Source of the DNA: Primulina eburnea | Taxonomy: Eukaryota > Streptophyta > Magnoliopsida > Lamiales > Gesneriaceae | Assembly (NCBI RefSeq): GCF_022965805.1 | Contig: NC_133101.1 | Coordinates: 11,755,069-11,819,068, forward strand | Reading direction: 5' to 3' | Length of the DNA stretch: 64,000 nt | Part shown: positions 37,152 through 48,951 of the stretch, in pieces | Position numbering within the stretch: the first letter of the stretch is position 1 | Layout of the letters: every line of letters begins with the position of its first letter | Made by a program: the position numbers and the translations under genes | Notes under the pieces: model-generated | What the model saw: the letters and a program-made list of their open reading frames with translations, nothing else | Told to the model about the DNA's origin: nothing | Database searches by the model: none

Positions 37152-37704
37152 TGTAGGGTATGTAACGTATCTTGTTTAACAACAAAATAAGTAATCTTGT
37201 ATGTGAACTAGTAAAATCATATATAATCGTCAAGTTGTGTTTATCATAATTAAGTGTTGTGCGAAATGTTGCGAAATTACAGACAACATGCAGCGGAATA
37301 TAAAAGACAAATTGACGTTAAGTAAGTAGATGGAACGAAATAAATTTTGCACAAGTATAAATACTTGTTTATACTTGTGCAGCAAAAATAATTACTAGAA
37401 AACGAACGAGTTTACACGAAAACCAACACTAGTGATTTTAATGAAAATCAATTTTCTCAACACGTTGAGAAAATCAAACGCTTTTAAAAAAAACCAACAG
37501 CACTAAAACACAATAAAGAAAGCAAAAATGTGATGCCAAAAACTGGAGCAATGAAAACAAATTTTCAGCCAACTCCTTCATATATGATGTCTGCAGATGT
37601 CTCCAACAATCACGGCAACATGTGAAATATCACTTTTCAAACAGCAATGTCCTTGTAAAATGTTTTTCTTTGAAATCCACGAGGTGCAAAGTGCACACGA
37701 TATG
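37152..37704 (-). repeat. 3' LTR of the second SIRE-like element, left part
   Basis: It aligns with 61470-61990 of the right LTR (AACATGCAGCGGAATATAAAA, ACACTAGTGATTTTAATGAAAAT). It is cut at 37704 by the Athila-like element and resumes at 48952 after the ATATG duplication. Confidence 0.8.
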
Positions 37705-39135
37705 TGATCGAGCAAAACTTGCACAGTAAAATCCTCAATAAAATATGATTTTGTATGCTCAAAATTAATCGCAAGTGCACGATGTCAAGTAATAATATAA
37801 TGTACAAGAGTACGAGTATCGTTCCACTGAAGACTGTGTTTAACAGTTATTATTTTTAGTTATTTAACATTTAGCAACGAAAATTTAGTTGTGTGATTAT
37901 TCCTACTATACTCAAATAAATATGCAATTAAAATGATTCAACAAGTAATGAATGAGAATTTAATCTAAAATGTTGAGTTAAAATTCAATGAGAAATGGAT
38001 TTGTTGGGAATCTCGGTTCGCCTACCCCTCGTTTATTAATTAATTCGTTCGATCGTGATCTACGCTTCCGACAAGATTTCATAATCTATTGAACATACTC
38101 TCTCGAGCTATGTCAAACTAATTCTACTCAATGAAGTAATTAAATATCTTTAATTATTTATCAAGAGCAAATCGTATTTCGATCTATGAAATCCCCTAGT
38201 TTTCGACCCTAAGGACTATGACTATCGGCACGTATCCAATTTCATATATCTATGTAAATTGTAGATCCGCGGATTATACTACTCGATCCTATCACTCGTT
38301 ATTCTCTCAAACTCACTCGTGATATGAAAACGTCGTTAAAGTTAGCTACGCTTTAATGACACAGTAAAACAGTAGTAAAATCAAGAATAACGCACAATCG
38401 AAATATAGATTAATTCAAATCAACGTTCGGGGTAGGATCCCTTTTAATCCCAACAAATATTAAAGTCTAGCTACTAAAGTTCATAATTGAAAATCAACAA
38501 AACAAAGTTCAAATAATAAAACTAAATAAGAAATACTAGAGTTGACGAAAAACGCGAAGAACGACGCCCGGAAAACTTCAAATCTTCAATCCAAGCGCAA
38601 AGTGCTCTCCAAACTTGCGGCGGCTCAAAAACAATCCCTCAATATCTCTGAATCTCCCCCCTTTACGTCCCAAAAAACCTTACCATATCCTTTTCTTAAG
38701 AAATTAAGGAATGTAATCGAGCATGATATTTTCCAAAAATAGGTGGCGCTCGGACGGTAGAAAAGTACCGCTCGAGCGCCACACCTTCAGTAAAATCTCT
38801 TGGAATGTGCGGCATTCGCGCTCGGGCGGTAAAGAATTACCGCCCGAGCGCCAACCTTTCTGTAGAATTTCTCGGCCTTTCACCTCTCGCGCTCGGGCGG
38901 TACAATTTCACTGCCCGAGCGCCAACTCTTCTGCTTTTTTTGTCTTCACTTGGCACTTGGCTCCGATTTTAGTTCTTCCGGCCGTTTTTCCTGCAAATTA
39001 ATCGCCCAATAGTGAGATATGATAATATGCAATTGATTACTCTAAAATGAACAAAATGTAAATGAAATGCATGCATGCACAATGCAAACACAACTAAAAC
39101 TAATGCAATAAAACGCGTAAAAACCACTCCTATCA
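37705..39135 (-). repeat. 3' LTR of the Athila-like element
   Basis: It is 1431 bp and starts TGATCGAGCAAAACTTGCAC. It contains three GC-rich hairpin units at 38745-38780, 38817-38852 and 38888-38923. A polypurine tract follows at its inner edge (39136-39150, GTATGAGGGGGT on the - strand). Confidence 0.9.
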
Positions 39136-39748
39136 ACCCCCTCATACTAACCTTTTGCTTGCCCTCAAGCAAAATAGGTTATAGACCACAATCAAAACAC
39201 GAAACAAACACAAAAGGGAGGGTACTGAAACAACTAAAATGATGGTGAAGTAGCGAAAAGGTATCTCCTGCCTCAGCGGGTGTGTGAACCACATCCAATT
39301 AGTCAAATCACAACATTCATCAACATCCCTTTTTAAAGCACCTTATAGCATTTTGATTTGACCAAAAAGTGTGGTCGTGTGTGTGCCGTGGGTCTCACTA
39401 GCTCGTGCTTCAGACAGTTTTGTTTGTAAATCATGTGAGTCACCAAATCGACAATTCAATGCAAGTCTTCCTATCCTGAGTTCTGTTTCTAGTTGCGACC
39501 AACAAGTGAACACAAAGCGGCAAAATTTCGAGGTTGTACCACAGGAAGTAGGGAGTCAATATCATGAGGTTTCAAACGGCTCAACAAATGGGACGTACAC
39601 TGATCATTTTCATTATGCACTTGTAAAAATTTTTTCTGACATTCCTCAACGCCTTACATCTCCATCTATTTAGCCTTGAGATAGGATTTCATCCCTTTTT
39701 GGCTCCCCCACACCTTACATCCCCTTTTTTCATTCACAACACTATATA

Positions 39749-39797
<49 letters not shown>

Positions 39798-40430
39798 CAT
39801 AATTTTCTCAAGTGTACTCCCTAGGTTTTGAGAATATGGAACGTTTGTTTATTTGGCTTAGGGATCACTCTTGAGGTATTGTGCACAATTGAGACGAAAA
39901 TTATTTCGGTGGACTCAAGTGATCTAGTCTACTTCATGTCACTGGTCGGTCACGACTGTCAACAAAAATTCACTCAAGTTCGACTTGCATCTCATGTTTT
40001 TTCAGTTTCTCCCATAGATTCTTAAACTCGACTGTCGTTTACACTACTAATACACCCACTATGTGCGCATAGGAAAATTTTCAATTCACTGGGGTACTCA
40101 TAACAAGTGATAGGACTAAGTAATATGCAGTTCGTTTAACCCAAAATCATCACAGGCTACCAATTGACTAATGTCACCATCACTGAACTCATGCAAGACA
40201 AATACGAATGCAAACAAATAAGAAGACGTACGACGACCCCCTCATACTAGACGTGTGCAATGTCCCCATTGCAAAAAAGACTCAAAACACAGAAATGCAA
40301 ACACAAATGCAGACTAATAAACATGAAAGCTAATAAACATGCTAGACTGAAACAACGATAAGAAAGAAAACAGAAAGCGGTAAAGAAATAAAAGTGCGAA
40401 GTAGGGGAAACAGTAAAATCCCCTGATCAC
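39136..40430 (-). other. Non-coding 3' region of the Athila-like element
   Basis: No coding potential lies between the extra 3' ORF and the 3' LTR. It has low-complexity wording and the TA microsatellite listed separately. Confidence 0.6.
39743..39794. repeat. (TA)n microsatellite
   Basis: This is an almost pure TA dinucleotide run of about 50 bases within the 3' non-coding part of the Athila-like element. Confidence 0.95.
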
Positions 40431-40431
40431 T

Positions 40432-41569
40432 ACTCCTCCTCATCCTGCTCCGGTGGTTGCACTCCTGCGGCCCCCCCATGCTGAGAATAATCATACTGTA
40501 ACTGGAATGAGGGAGGAGGTAGCGGAGTCGGTGGAATGGTCGACGGGTCAACGCCCCCGTGCACAAGCAAAGTGCGCATCATGGAGTCAAGGTGAGACAA
40601 ATGGTCCGTGACATAAGAGTTGAACTGACTCTGATGCGCTTGGAAGGCGAGATTTTCATCCATCTTATCATTTTGAGTTCGCCTGTGGGGTTGTGGTGGA
40701 AGGCGGCGTGGGACGGCAGTGCTAGATCCACCGGCTTCCTCCTCCTGAGTGGGGAAGTCCGCCCGTCGTTTCGTTTCGCTCTTTTTCTTTGTTCATCATC
40801 CTGACAAATTGGCTTCATCGGTTGAAGCCACTCCTCGTCGACCCTGAAGTGCACCGCGGCCCGTGCACACAATTCGGAAATAATGGTCGGGAAGAAAAGA
40901 CCGATGTGGCTGTTGTGGGCACTCAGCATGATCTGAGAGGTTATAAGTCGGCCCACATTGATGCTGTATCCTTGGCTCAACGCAAACAGTAGCACCGCTC
41001 TTTCCTTTTGAACCTCGTTCTTATGCGAGACTGGCATCATCCGCCGGGCCACAAATAAATACCACATGGCAGCAGTGGTGCGCAAATACTTCTCGTCGAA
41101 ACAACTCGGGGGCCCCCTAGTGGTTTCCATGTAGCACCCGAAAGACACAAAGTCTCGATAATCTCAGTGTAATTGGGCTCAACAATCAATGCCTGGTAGT
41201 TGGATTCGTCCACTTCCGCTGTTTCTAGAAGGCCGTTAACCGTGGCCGAATCAAACGGTACAAGCTTTCCTCTCACAAAAGCTCTCCCATCAGTTCGCTC
41301 ACAAGCATTTGCATAAAATCCCTAACTACCGACACCACTGCAGCTTGAGGGGGCTCACTAAATTTTTCCCATCCCCTTCGATCCAAGTCCACAAGGGGCT
41401 CTAAATATCTATCCTCAAATTGGCGACGAAATCCCCTTTCGGGAATGGGGTTTCGGTGAATTTTAGCATGGTCGTATCTAGCACGAGCTTCCGCACTCAC
41501 GAAACGTGTTCTATCAAATGAGGATGAAGAGGAGGAACTGGGATTACCTCTTTGCTTCTTGGGAGCCAT
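40432..41569 (-). pseudogene. Extra 3' ORF of the Athila-like element (transposon-protein-like)
   Basis: On the - strand a protein begins MAPKKQRGNPS with a Ser run, then RFVSAEARARYDHAKIH. It continues in other frames with GKLVPFDSATVNGLLE and FVARRMMPVSHKNEVQKERA. The core is LLFALSQGYSINVGRLI and LFFPTIISELCARAAV, and the tail is acidic and Pro-rich (STIPPTPLPPPSF). The core resembles the 'putative plant transposon protein' domain, which is common downstream of gypsy pol in plants. Athila elements often have an ORF here that has been called env-like, but no membrane segment is visible. Frameshifts near 41275, 41140 and 40620 break the frame. Confidence 0.7.
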
Positions 41570-41785
41570 TGTGTGTGAAGATGGAGATGATGACTGGAGA
41601 AGAAGACCGATTGATGGAATGCGCGTGCGTCCCTACGAAGAATATTCGCCTTGCCGAGGGTTGGGGGGGGAATCGACCACCTGCACACGAAAATTGAAGA
41701 GGAGAGTGAGGGAGAGTTAGGGATTTGGGGGGTAGGGTGCGCGCAGAATGAAAGGGGAAAGGGGAAATCGCGACTTAAAAGAAGT

Positions 41786-41963
41786 CGCGCTCGAGCGGTA
41801 TAAAATTACCGCTCGAGCGCGAACCTCTCTGGTATTTTTGTCCAGAGGTAAGCGCTCGCGCTCGGGCGGTATAAAGTTACCGCTCGAGCGCCAACCTCTC
41901 GGGAATCATTATCCCGAGGTAAGCGTTCGCGCTCGGGCGGTATAAAATTACCGCTCGAGCGCG
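41786..41963. repeat. Three GC-rich hairpin units inside the Athila-like element
   Basis: Units at 41786-41821, 41857-41892 and 41928-41963, spaced 71 bp apart, each read CGCGCTCG(A/G)GCGGTA, a six-base AT spacer, then the inverted complement. They match the units in the LTRs but lie just upstream of the extra 3' ORF. Confidence 0.9.
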
Positions 41964-42265
41964 AGCCCTTCTGCCCAAAATCGGTTAAAATCTATTTTAA
42001 TTAAATTTTTTTTAAAATTAAACAAAAGCAAGAGAAAATAACTAAATTAACACGAAAGAAAATCTAAATCAAATGCGAGAGAAGGGGAAGAAAATAGTTC
42101 TCAATTTATAGTCGAGAGCTTGACTGTCGGTCTGTCTCAGTTCGGCATGTCTTGGAACCGGGTGATTCCAAGTTGTGGTTCAATTGTGCCACCCATGTAG
42201 TGCTTCAGGCGCTGGGCATTGACCGTAAATACCCCATCCTTCCCATCTTTCAATTCTACAGCTCC

Positions 42266-43465
42266 CTATGGATAAACTTTCGAGATCACGAATGAACCGG
42301 ACCATCGCGACTTCAATTTTCCGGGAAAAAGTCGCAACAGGGAGTTGTAGAGTAGGACACTTTCACCCTCTTTAAATTCTCTTTCGATGATCCGCCTATC
42401 ATGAGCCTTCTTTGTGTTTTCTTTGTATGACAGTGCTAGATCATAGGCCAAATTCCGGAATTCCTCCAACTGATCTAGTTGAAGCAAACGTCGTTCACCT
42501 GAATCAGTAAAGTTAAAGTTAAGTGCTTTTGTTGCCCAATATGCCCGATGCTCTAACTCTACAGGTAGATGACATGCTTTACCAAACAAAAGCCTATACG
42601 GTGTAGTGCCTATAGGTGTTTTAAAAGCAGTCCTATATGCCCAAAGAGCATCGTCTAACGTCACCGACCAATCTTTCCTATTGACACCTACCACTTTCTC
42701 CAAAATTCGCTTTATCTCTCGGTTCGACACCTCCACTTGACCACTCGTCTGGGGGTGATAGGGGGTAGATATCTTATGTGTGACACCATATTTGCTCAAA
42801 AGTTTTTCAAGTAGTTTGTTGCAAAAATTCGTGCCACCATCACTAATGATTGCTCGTGGTGTTCTAAATCAGTTAAAAATGTTTTTCTTTAAAAATTTTA
42901 GGACCACTTGAGCATCATTAGTGGCATACGCTTCCGCCTCTACCCACTTAGACACATAATCCACCGCAACCAAGATGTATTTTTTCGTGAAAGAACTGGG
43001 GAACGGTCCCATGAAGTCTATTCCCCACACATCAAAAACCTCACATTCAATGATATTATTTAAAGGCATTTCATGACGGTTAGAGATGTTACCTGACCGC
43101 TGGCATTTATCACAATGTAGCACATAAGAACGAGCATCTTTAAAAAGAGTTGGCCAATAAAAGCCACATTCAAGTACCTTGGATGCCGTCCTTGTTGGTC
43201 CGAAATGACCACCTACCTCATGGTCATGGCAGTGGTTGAGAATTTGATCGAACTCTTCCTCCGCAACACACCTTCTTATCATGGCATCTGCACAAATTTT
43301 GAACAAAAACGGTTCCTCCCAAAAATAGTATTTCACGTCAGAAAAGAATTTCTTTCGTTGGTGAAACGATAGGTTTGGTGGAGGTGTGCCTGTGACAAGA
43401 AAGTTAGCGAAATTTGCATACCATGGACAATGTTTCATCTCAAACAGTTGCTCGTCAGGAACCAA
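42266..43465 (-). pseudogene. Athila integrase
   Basis: The frame at 42869-43465 has the HHCC zinc-binding region ([17 protein letters not shown], then HCDKCQRSG) and the first catalytic Asp in [18 protein letters not shown] at 42869-42871 interrupts it. The second Asp (ISDGGTNF) lies just past the break, and the Glu region ([16 protein letters not shown]) is in the 42266-42799 frame. The C-terminal part shows [17 protein letters not shown] before a TAG at 42266-42268. No chromodomain is present, as usual for Athila. Confidence 0.85.
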
Positions 43466-44775
43466 TCATTTATAGCTTGATCTACACAGTCATTACTAAC
43501 AAGCTCTAGTCTAGATAAATGATCCGCCACCACATTCTCAACACCTTTCTTATCTTTTATTTCCAAATCAAACTCTTGTAACAGTAAGATCCACCGAAGT
43601 AAGCGTGGCTTTGCATCTTTTTTAGCAAGCAAATATTTCAGTGCAGAGTGGTCTGTGTAAATAATGACTTTTGACAAAACAAGATATGCATGAAATTTAT
43701 CAAGTGCAAACACTACTGCAAGTAACTCTTTTTCAGTTGTGGCATAATTTAATTGTGCTTCATCTAGAGTCTTACTTGCATAGTATATAGTGTGGAATAC
43801 CTTGTTCCGTCTTTGGCCAAGGACAGCACCAACCGCAGCATCACTGGCATCGCACATGATCTCGAAGGGCAGATCCCAATCTGGTGCCACCAAGACAGGA
43901 GCCGTCACCAAGCGGTCCTTTAAATCCTCGTATGCCTGCAAACAGTTAGAATTAAAATCAAAGGGCATATCTTTCATAAGGAGAGAAGATAAAGGTTTGG
44001 CAACTTTAGAGAAATCTTTGATGAACCGCCGATAGAAACCGGCGTGGCCTAAAAAACTTCTAACTCCCTTTACTGAGGCTGGTGGTGGTAGGTTCTTTAT
44101 GACTTCAATTTTTGCCTTGTCCACCTCAATTCCTTGCTCCGAAACCTTGTGCCCTAAAACAATTCCCTCTTGTACCATGAAATGACACTTTTCCCAATTG
44201 AGCACCAAGTTCGTCTCCTCGCATATTCTCAACATGGATCTCAAATTCTGCAAGCACTCATCAAACGTTGCACCAAAGATAGAAAAATCATCCATAAATA
44301 TTTCAAGAAAGGTTTCAATCATATCATGGAATATAGCAGTCATACAGCGCTGAAATGTAGCAGGTGCATTACAAAGACCAAAAGGCATTCGGCGAAAAGA
44401 AAACGTGCCATAAGGACAAGTGAAAGTGGTTTTCTCTTGGTCCTCAGGTGCAATTGTGATTTGATTATACCCCGAATACCCATCTAGAAAACAATAAAAT
44501 TCATGCCCCGCTAATCTCTCCAACATTTGATCAATAAAGGGAAGAGGAAAATGGTCCTTACGGGTGGCATCATTCAACTTCCAATAGTCAATACACACTC
44601 TCCACCCCGTAACAGTTCTCGTGGGAATAAGTTCATTCTTTTCATTGGTGATCACCGTAATCCCACCTTTCTTAGGCACACATTGAACCGGACTTACCCA
44701 AGCACTATCGGAAATAGGGTAGATAATACCTGAATCGAGAAGCTTAATAGTTTCACCTTTCACTACCTCTTGCAT
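43435..44775 (-). pseudogene. Athila reverse transcriptase and RNase H
   Basis: This 446-codon frame continues in the same frame as the gag-protease ORF but is separated from it by a TGA. RT motifs include [58 protein letters not shown] and the catalytic [10 protein letters not shown] (about 44270-44300). RNase H follows with [34 protein letters not shown] and [15 protein letters not shown]. It runs into a frameshift near 43440-43480 before integrase. Confidence 0.9.
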
Positions 44776-44787
44776 CTTTGGATTTAG

Positions 44788-47460
44788 TCATATTTGAGGT
44801 TGTACGAGAGGTGAGTACTTTTCTTCCATCAAGATTTTATGCATGCATATCGATGGACTGATTCCCTTGATGTCTGCCACCTTCCAAGCGAATGCCCTTT
44901 TGTGCTCTTTGAGAACTTGCAACAATTTGTCCTCCATAGCATCTGTCAAAGCAGCAGAAATAATGACAGGCAACGTGTTATTCTCACCTAGGAATACGTA
45001 CTTTAAGTGCGGAGGTAAGGGTTTGAGTTCAAGCGTCGGTGGCTCCTCGATGCTCGACTTTGGAGGGATCAAATCTCTGCGCTCTCCTAGATCTTCCAGT
45101 TTCATCCTCATCGGCCTTCTCCATGGATGGTTGTCATTGAAGTATGCTACTATTTCAGCTTTTTCTTCATCCAATGCCTCTTCTCCCAATTCAGTAGTGA
45201 TAGTGGCCTCCAAAGGGTCCCTAAAAACATCATGCACATAGTGAGACACAAGAGAGTCAAAAGCATCAATTCTAAAACAACTATCAGAATGCAGTGTGAG
45301 CTTAAGTGCATTAAAAACATCAAAAGTAATCTCTTCCTCGCCCACTCTCAATCTCAACTTCCCTTCTTGTACATCAATTAGTGCCTTGCCAGTTGCAAGG
45401 AACGGTCTCCCCAAGATTAGAGGCATCTCTGTATCCTCCTCCATGTCGAGAACCACGAAATCCGCAGGAAAAATGAATTTGTCCACTTTCACTAGCACAT
45501 CCTCAATCACTCCGCGGGGGTACTTGACAGATCTGTCAGCCAGTTGCAAGGACATCCTCATCGGCTTAGGCTCTCCCAACCCAAGTTTCCTAAACACAGA
45601 CAATGGCATAAGATTAATACTTGCACCAAGATCACATAATGCCTTATGAAAAACAACATCACCAATCATGCAAGGAATAGAGAAACTCCCTGGGTCTTTG
45701 AGTTTCGGTGGGATTTTGTTTTGCACCAAAGCGGAGCAATTTTCAGTTAAGTTCACTGTTATGTGATCCTCCAACTTCCTTTTATTGGCTAAAATGTCCT
45801 TTAAAAATTTAGCATAACTAGGCATTTGCATTAAAGCATCGGCAAAGGGAATATTGATATGCAATTTTTTAAACACCTCTAGAAACTTACCGAATTGTGC
45901 ATCTAGTTTTGCTTTTTTCAATGCTGCAGGGAAATGTGGAGGAATAACAATTTTAGGTTGTGTAGTGGGTGCTAGTGTAGAGTTAGAAGACTTACCTTTA
46001 GATGTCGCAGTTTGCTCATCTATGGTTTGAGTTTTCTCTTTTTCCCTTGACTCCAAAACTTTCCCACTATTCAACTCGATGGCCTTCACTTGATCTTTTG
46101 GATTAGTCTCTGTTTTACTTGGCAAGGTGCCTGGCTCTCTACTTAATATCATCTTCGCTAACTGACCAATCTGATTTTCAAGCCCCTTTATCGACGCATC
46201 CTGATTTTGAAGTCTAGTTTCAGTGGATGAAATAAACTTAGACATCATTTGCTCCAAGTTGGACTTTTCTTCTCTAGGAGGATCGGATCTGTACATCGGT
46301 TGTTTCCCATATTGTTGTCCTCCTTGCGGTCTATTCTGACTGTTTTGACCGTCCCATGAGAAGTTGGGATGTTGCCTCCACCCAGGATTGTATGTGTTCG
46401 AATAATGGTCATGCCTTGGGCGGTTTTGGACTCCCACTTGGTTCACTGGTGCCTCATTTTGCACATAGAAAGGATTGTCATCTTGACAGTCCTTCGCATA
46501 GTGTTCCCCTCCACAATTTTCACAGAATATCTCTTGAAGACGCATCGTCGTGCCACCCACATTCAAGCCGTCTATTTTCCTGTTTAAAGCATCAAGTTGT
46601 GCAGTAATAGCAGAAAAATCAGTTACCTGGTGCACTCCTGCACTCTTCCGCTGGTTGTTTCTTTCAGATTGAGGATGATAGCTACTAGCAGCCATCTCCT
46701 CTAACAATTCATATCCTTCCTCCGCGGTCTTTCTCAACAGGTTTCCACAAGTAGCCGCATCTATCATAGTACGGTTAGGAGTAAGCAAACCATAATAAAA
46801 TGTTTGAACGACTAACCCAAGTGGTAACTCGTGATGTGGGCATCTTCGTAGTAGATCCTTGAAGCGTTCCCATGCCTCATATAGAGATTCCTGATCAAAT
46901 TGAGCAAATGTTGTAATGTCTGCCCGCAGCTTCATGGTCTTGGAAGGAGGGAAGTATTTGATGAGAAAAGCTTTCGCCATGTCGTCCCACGTAGCGATCG
47001 AACCTACATGCAAACAATTTAACCATGCTTTAGCTTTATCACGTAAGGAGAAAGGAAATAAACGCAACCTAACAGCATCATCAGAAACTCCATTGAATTT
47101 AAAAGTATCGCGAATTTCAAGAAAATCCGCGATGTGTGTGTTTGGGTCATCCATTGCAGTTCCTCCAAATTGGACCGTGTTCTGAATCATCTGGATTATG
47201 GCTGGCTTGATTTCGAAGTGATTTACCAGCACGATAGGCCTCACAATGCTAGGGCGTGCACCCTCCAAAGTAGGCTGGGCATACTCCAGCATTGGTATGC
47301 AACTCGGTATCTCAACTTGTCTATTGTCACGTTGTTCCTCTCCACGTTCTTGCTCGTGTCTTTCCATCAGTTCTTTAAGTCTTTGTTGTTGTCTTCGCCT
47401 TCGGAAAGTTCTTTCAATTTCAGGATCAAACTCAAGCTCCACGTCAAGTGACTTTGGCAT
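44788..47460 (-). CDS. Athila Gag-protease open frame (890 aa, ends at a premature stop)
   Basis: This long intact frame starts MPKSLDVELEFDPEIERTF. The gag domain (about residues 85-260) shows FLEIRDTFKFNGVSDDAVRL and KYFPPSKTMKLRADI. A knuckle-like CENCGGEHYAKDC lies near residue 311. A Gln/Asn-rich stretch follows, and a retropepsin-type site LCDLGASINLMPLSVF lies near residue 605, with MPLILGRPFLATGKALIDV after it. The C-terminal part leads toward RT. The frame should continue into RT but ends at TGA (44788-44790). It is still the longest coding frame in the window and could in principle yield a Gag-protease protein. Confidence 0.9.
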   Translation of the reverse strand: MPKSLDVELEFDPEIERTFRRRRQQQRLKELMERHEQERGEEQRDNRQVEIPSCIPMLEYAQPTLEGARPSIVRPIVLVNHFEIKPAIIQMIQNTVQFGGTAMDDPNTHIADFLEIRDTFKFNGVSDDAVRLRLFPFSLRDKAKAWLNCLHVGSIATWDDMAKAFLIKYFPPSKTMKLRADITTFAQFDQESLYEAWERFKDLLRRCPHHELPLGLVVQTFYYGLLTPNRTMIDAATCGNLLRKTAEEGYELLEEMAASSYHPQSERNNQRKSAGVHQVTDFSAITAQLDALNRKIDGLNVGGTTMRLQEIFCENCGGEHYAKDCQDDNPFYVQNEAPVNQVGVQNRPRHDHYSNTYNPGWRQHPNFSWDGQNSQNRPQGGQQYGKQPMYRSDPPREEKSNLEQMMSKFISSTETRLQNQDASIKGLENQIGQLAKMILSREPGTLPSKTETNPKDQVKAIELNSGKVLESREKEKTQTIDEQTATSKGKSSNSTLAPTTQPKIVIPPHFPAALKKAKLDAQFGKFLEVFKKLHINIPFADALMQMPSYAKFLKDILANKRKLEDHITVNLTENCSALVQNKIPPKLKDPGSFSIPCMIGDVVFHKALCDLGASINLMPLSVFRKLGLGEPKPMRMSLQLADRSVKYPRGVIEDVLVKVDKFIFPADFVVLDMEEDTEMPLILGRPFLATGKALIDVQEGKLRLRVGEEEITFDVFNALKLTLHSDSCFRIDAFDSLVSHYVHDVFRDPLEATITTELGEEALDEEKAEIVAYFNDNHPWRRPMRMKLEDLGERRDLIPPKSSIEEPPTLELKPLPPHLKYVFLGENNTLPVIISAALTDAMEDKLLQVLKEHKRAFAWKVADIKGISPSICMHKILMEEKYSPLVQPQI

Positions 47461-47563
47461 GCACTGGAAGGGATATCTGTAATAAAATATGGAGTGTTAG
47501 CTCAAGACAAATAAAATAATGCTAAAGATAATAACAAAAAAAAATAAAATTGTAGATTAACAG

Positions 47564-47581
47564 TCCCCGGCAGCGGCGCCA
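47564..47581 (-). other. tRNA-Asp primer binding site of the Athila-like element
   Basis: On the - strand it reads TGGCGCCGCTGCCGGGGA, complementary to the 3' end of plant tRNA-Asp with one mismatch. It lies six bases inside the 5' LTR. It supports Athila affiliation. Confidence 0.9.
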
Positions 47582-47587
47582 AAAACT

Positions 47588-48946
47588 TGATCGAGCAAAA
47601 CTTGCACAGTAAAATCCCCAATAAAATATGATTTTATATGCTCAAAATTAATCGCAAGTGCACGATGTCAAGTGATAATATAGTGTACAAGAGTACGAGT
47701 ATCGTTCCACTGAAGACTGTGTTTAACAATTATTATTTTCAGTTATTTAACATTTAGCAACGAAAATTGAGTTGTGTGATTATTCCTACTATACTCAAAT
47801 AAATATGCAATTAAAATGATTCAACAAGTAATGAATGAGAATTTAATCTAAAATGTTGAGTTAAAGTTCAATGAGAAATGGATTTGTTGGGAATCTCGGT
47901 TCACCTACCCCTCGTTTATTAATTAATTCGTTCGATCGTGATCTACGCTTCCGACAAGATTTCCTAATCTATTGAACATACTCTATCGAGTTATGCCAAA
48001 CTAATTCTACTCAATGAAGTAATTAAATATCTTTAATTATTTATCAAGAGCAAATCGCATTTCGATCTATGAAATCCCCTAGTTTTCGACCCTAAGGACT
48101 ATGACTATCGGCACGTATCCAATTTCATATATCTATGTAAATTGTAGATCTGCGGATTATACTACTCGATCCTATCACTCGTTATTCTCTCGAACTCACT
48201 CGTGATATGAAAACATCGTTAAAGTTAGCTACGCTTTAATGACACAATAAAACAGTAGTAAAATCAAGAATAACGCACAATCGAAATATAGATTAATTCA
48301 AATCAACGTTCGGGGTAGGATCCCCTTTAATCCCAACAAATATTAAAGTCTAGCTATTAAATTTCATAATTGAAAATCAACAAAACAAAGTTCAAATGAT
48401 AAAACTAAATAAGAAATACTAGAGTTGACGAAAAACGCGAAGAACGACGCCCGGAAAACTTCAAATCTTCAATCCAAGCGCAAAGTGCTCTCCAAACTTG
48501 CAGCGGCTCAAAAACAATCCCTCAATATCTCTAAATCTCCCCCCTTTACGTCCCAAAAAACCTTACCATATCCTTTTCTTCAGAAATTAAGGAATGTAAT
48601 CGAGCATGATATTTTCCAAAAATAGGTGGCGCTCGGGCGGTAAAAAAGTACCGCTCGAGCGCCACACCTTCTGTAAAATCTCTTGGAATGTGCGGCATTC
48701 GCGCTCGGGCGGTACAATTTCACCGCCGAGCGCCAACTCTTCTGCCCTTTTTGTCTTCACTTGGCACTTGGCTCCGATTTTAGTTCTTCCGGCCGTTTTT
48801 CCTGCCAATTAATCACCCAATAGTGAGATATGATAATATGCAATTGATTACTCTAAAATGAACAAAATGTAAATGAAATGCATGCATGCATAATGCAAAC
48901 ACAACTAAAACTAATGCAATAAAACGCGTAAAAACCACTCCTATCA
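47588..48946 (-). repeat. 5' LTR of the Athila-like element
   Basis: It is 1359 bp and collinear with 37705-39135. It has only two hairpin units (48628-48663 and 48700-48734), lacking the middle unit of the partner, which explains the length difference of about 71 bp. Confidence 0.9.
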
Positions 48947-48951
48947 ATATG

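Larger units (their letters stand above)
37705..48946 (-). mobile_element. Athila-like Ty3/gypsy retrotransposon (complete structure, mutated)
   Basis: The element is 11.2 kb with TGATCGAGC...CTATCA LTRs and a perfect target duplication ATATG (37700-37704 and 48947-48951). A primer binding site complementary to tRNA-Asp and a GAGGGGGT polypurine tract are in place. On the - strand it has gag-protease, RT-RNase H, integrase, then an extra 3' ORF. The protein motifs and primer site fit the Athila lineage. The LTRs are nearly identical apart from one repeat unit, so the insertion is younger than its host element. Three stop codons and at least one frameshift disable pol. Confidence 0.93.

Noticed and set aside
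39743..39794. TA run as a regulatory or replication element
   Set aside because: It is a plain dinucleotide microsatellite within a retroelement.
9570..41569. Envelope-like ORFs or viral glycoproteins after pol
   Set aside because: No signal peptide, membrane segment or cysteine pattern was visible. The shared core looks like a plant transposon-protein domain instead.
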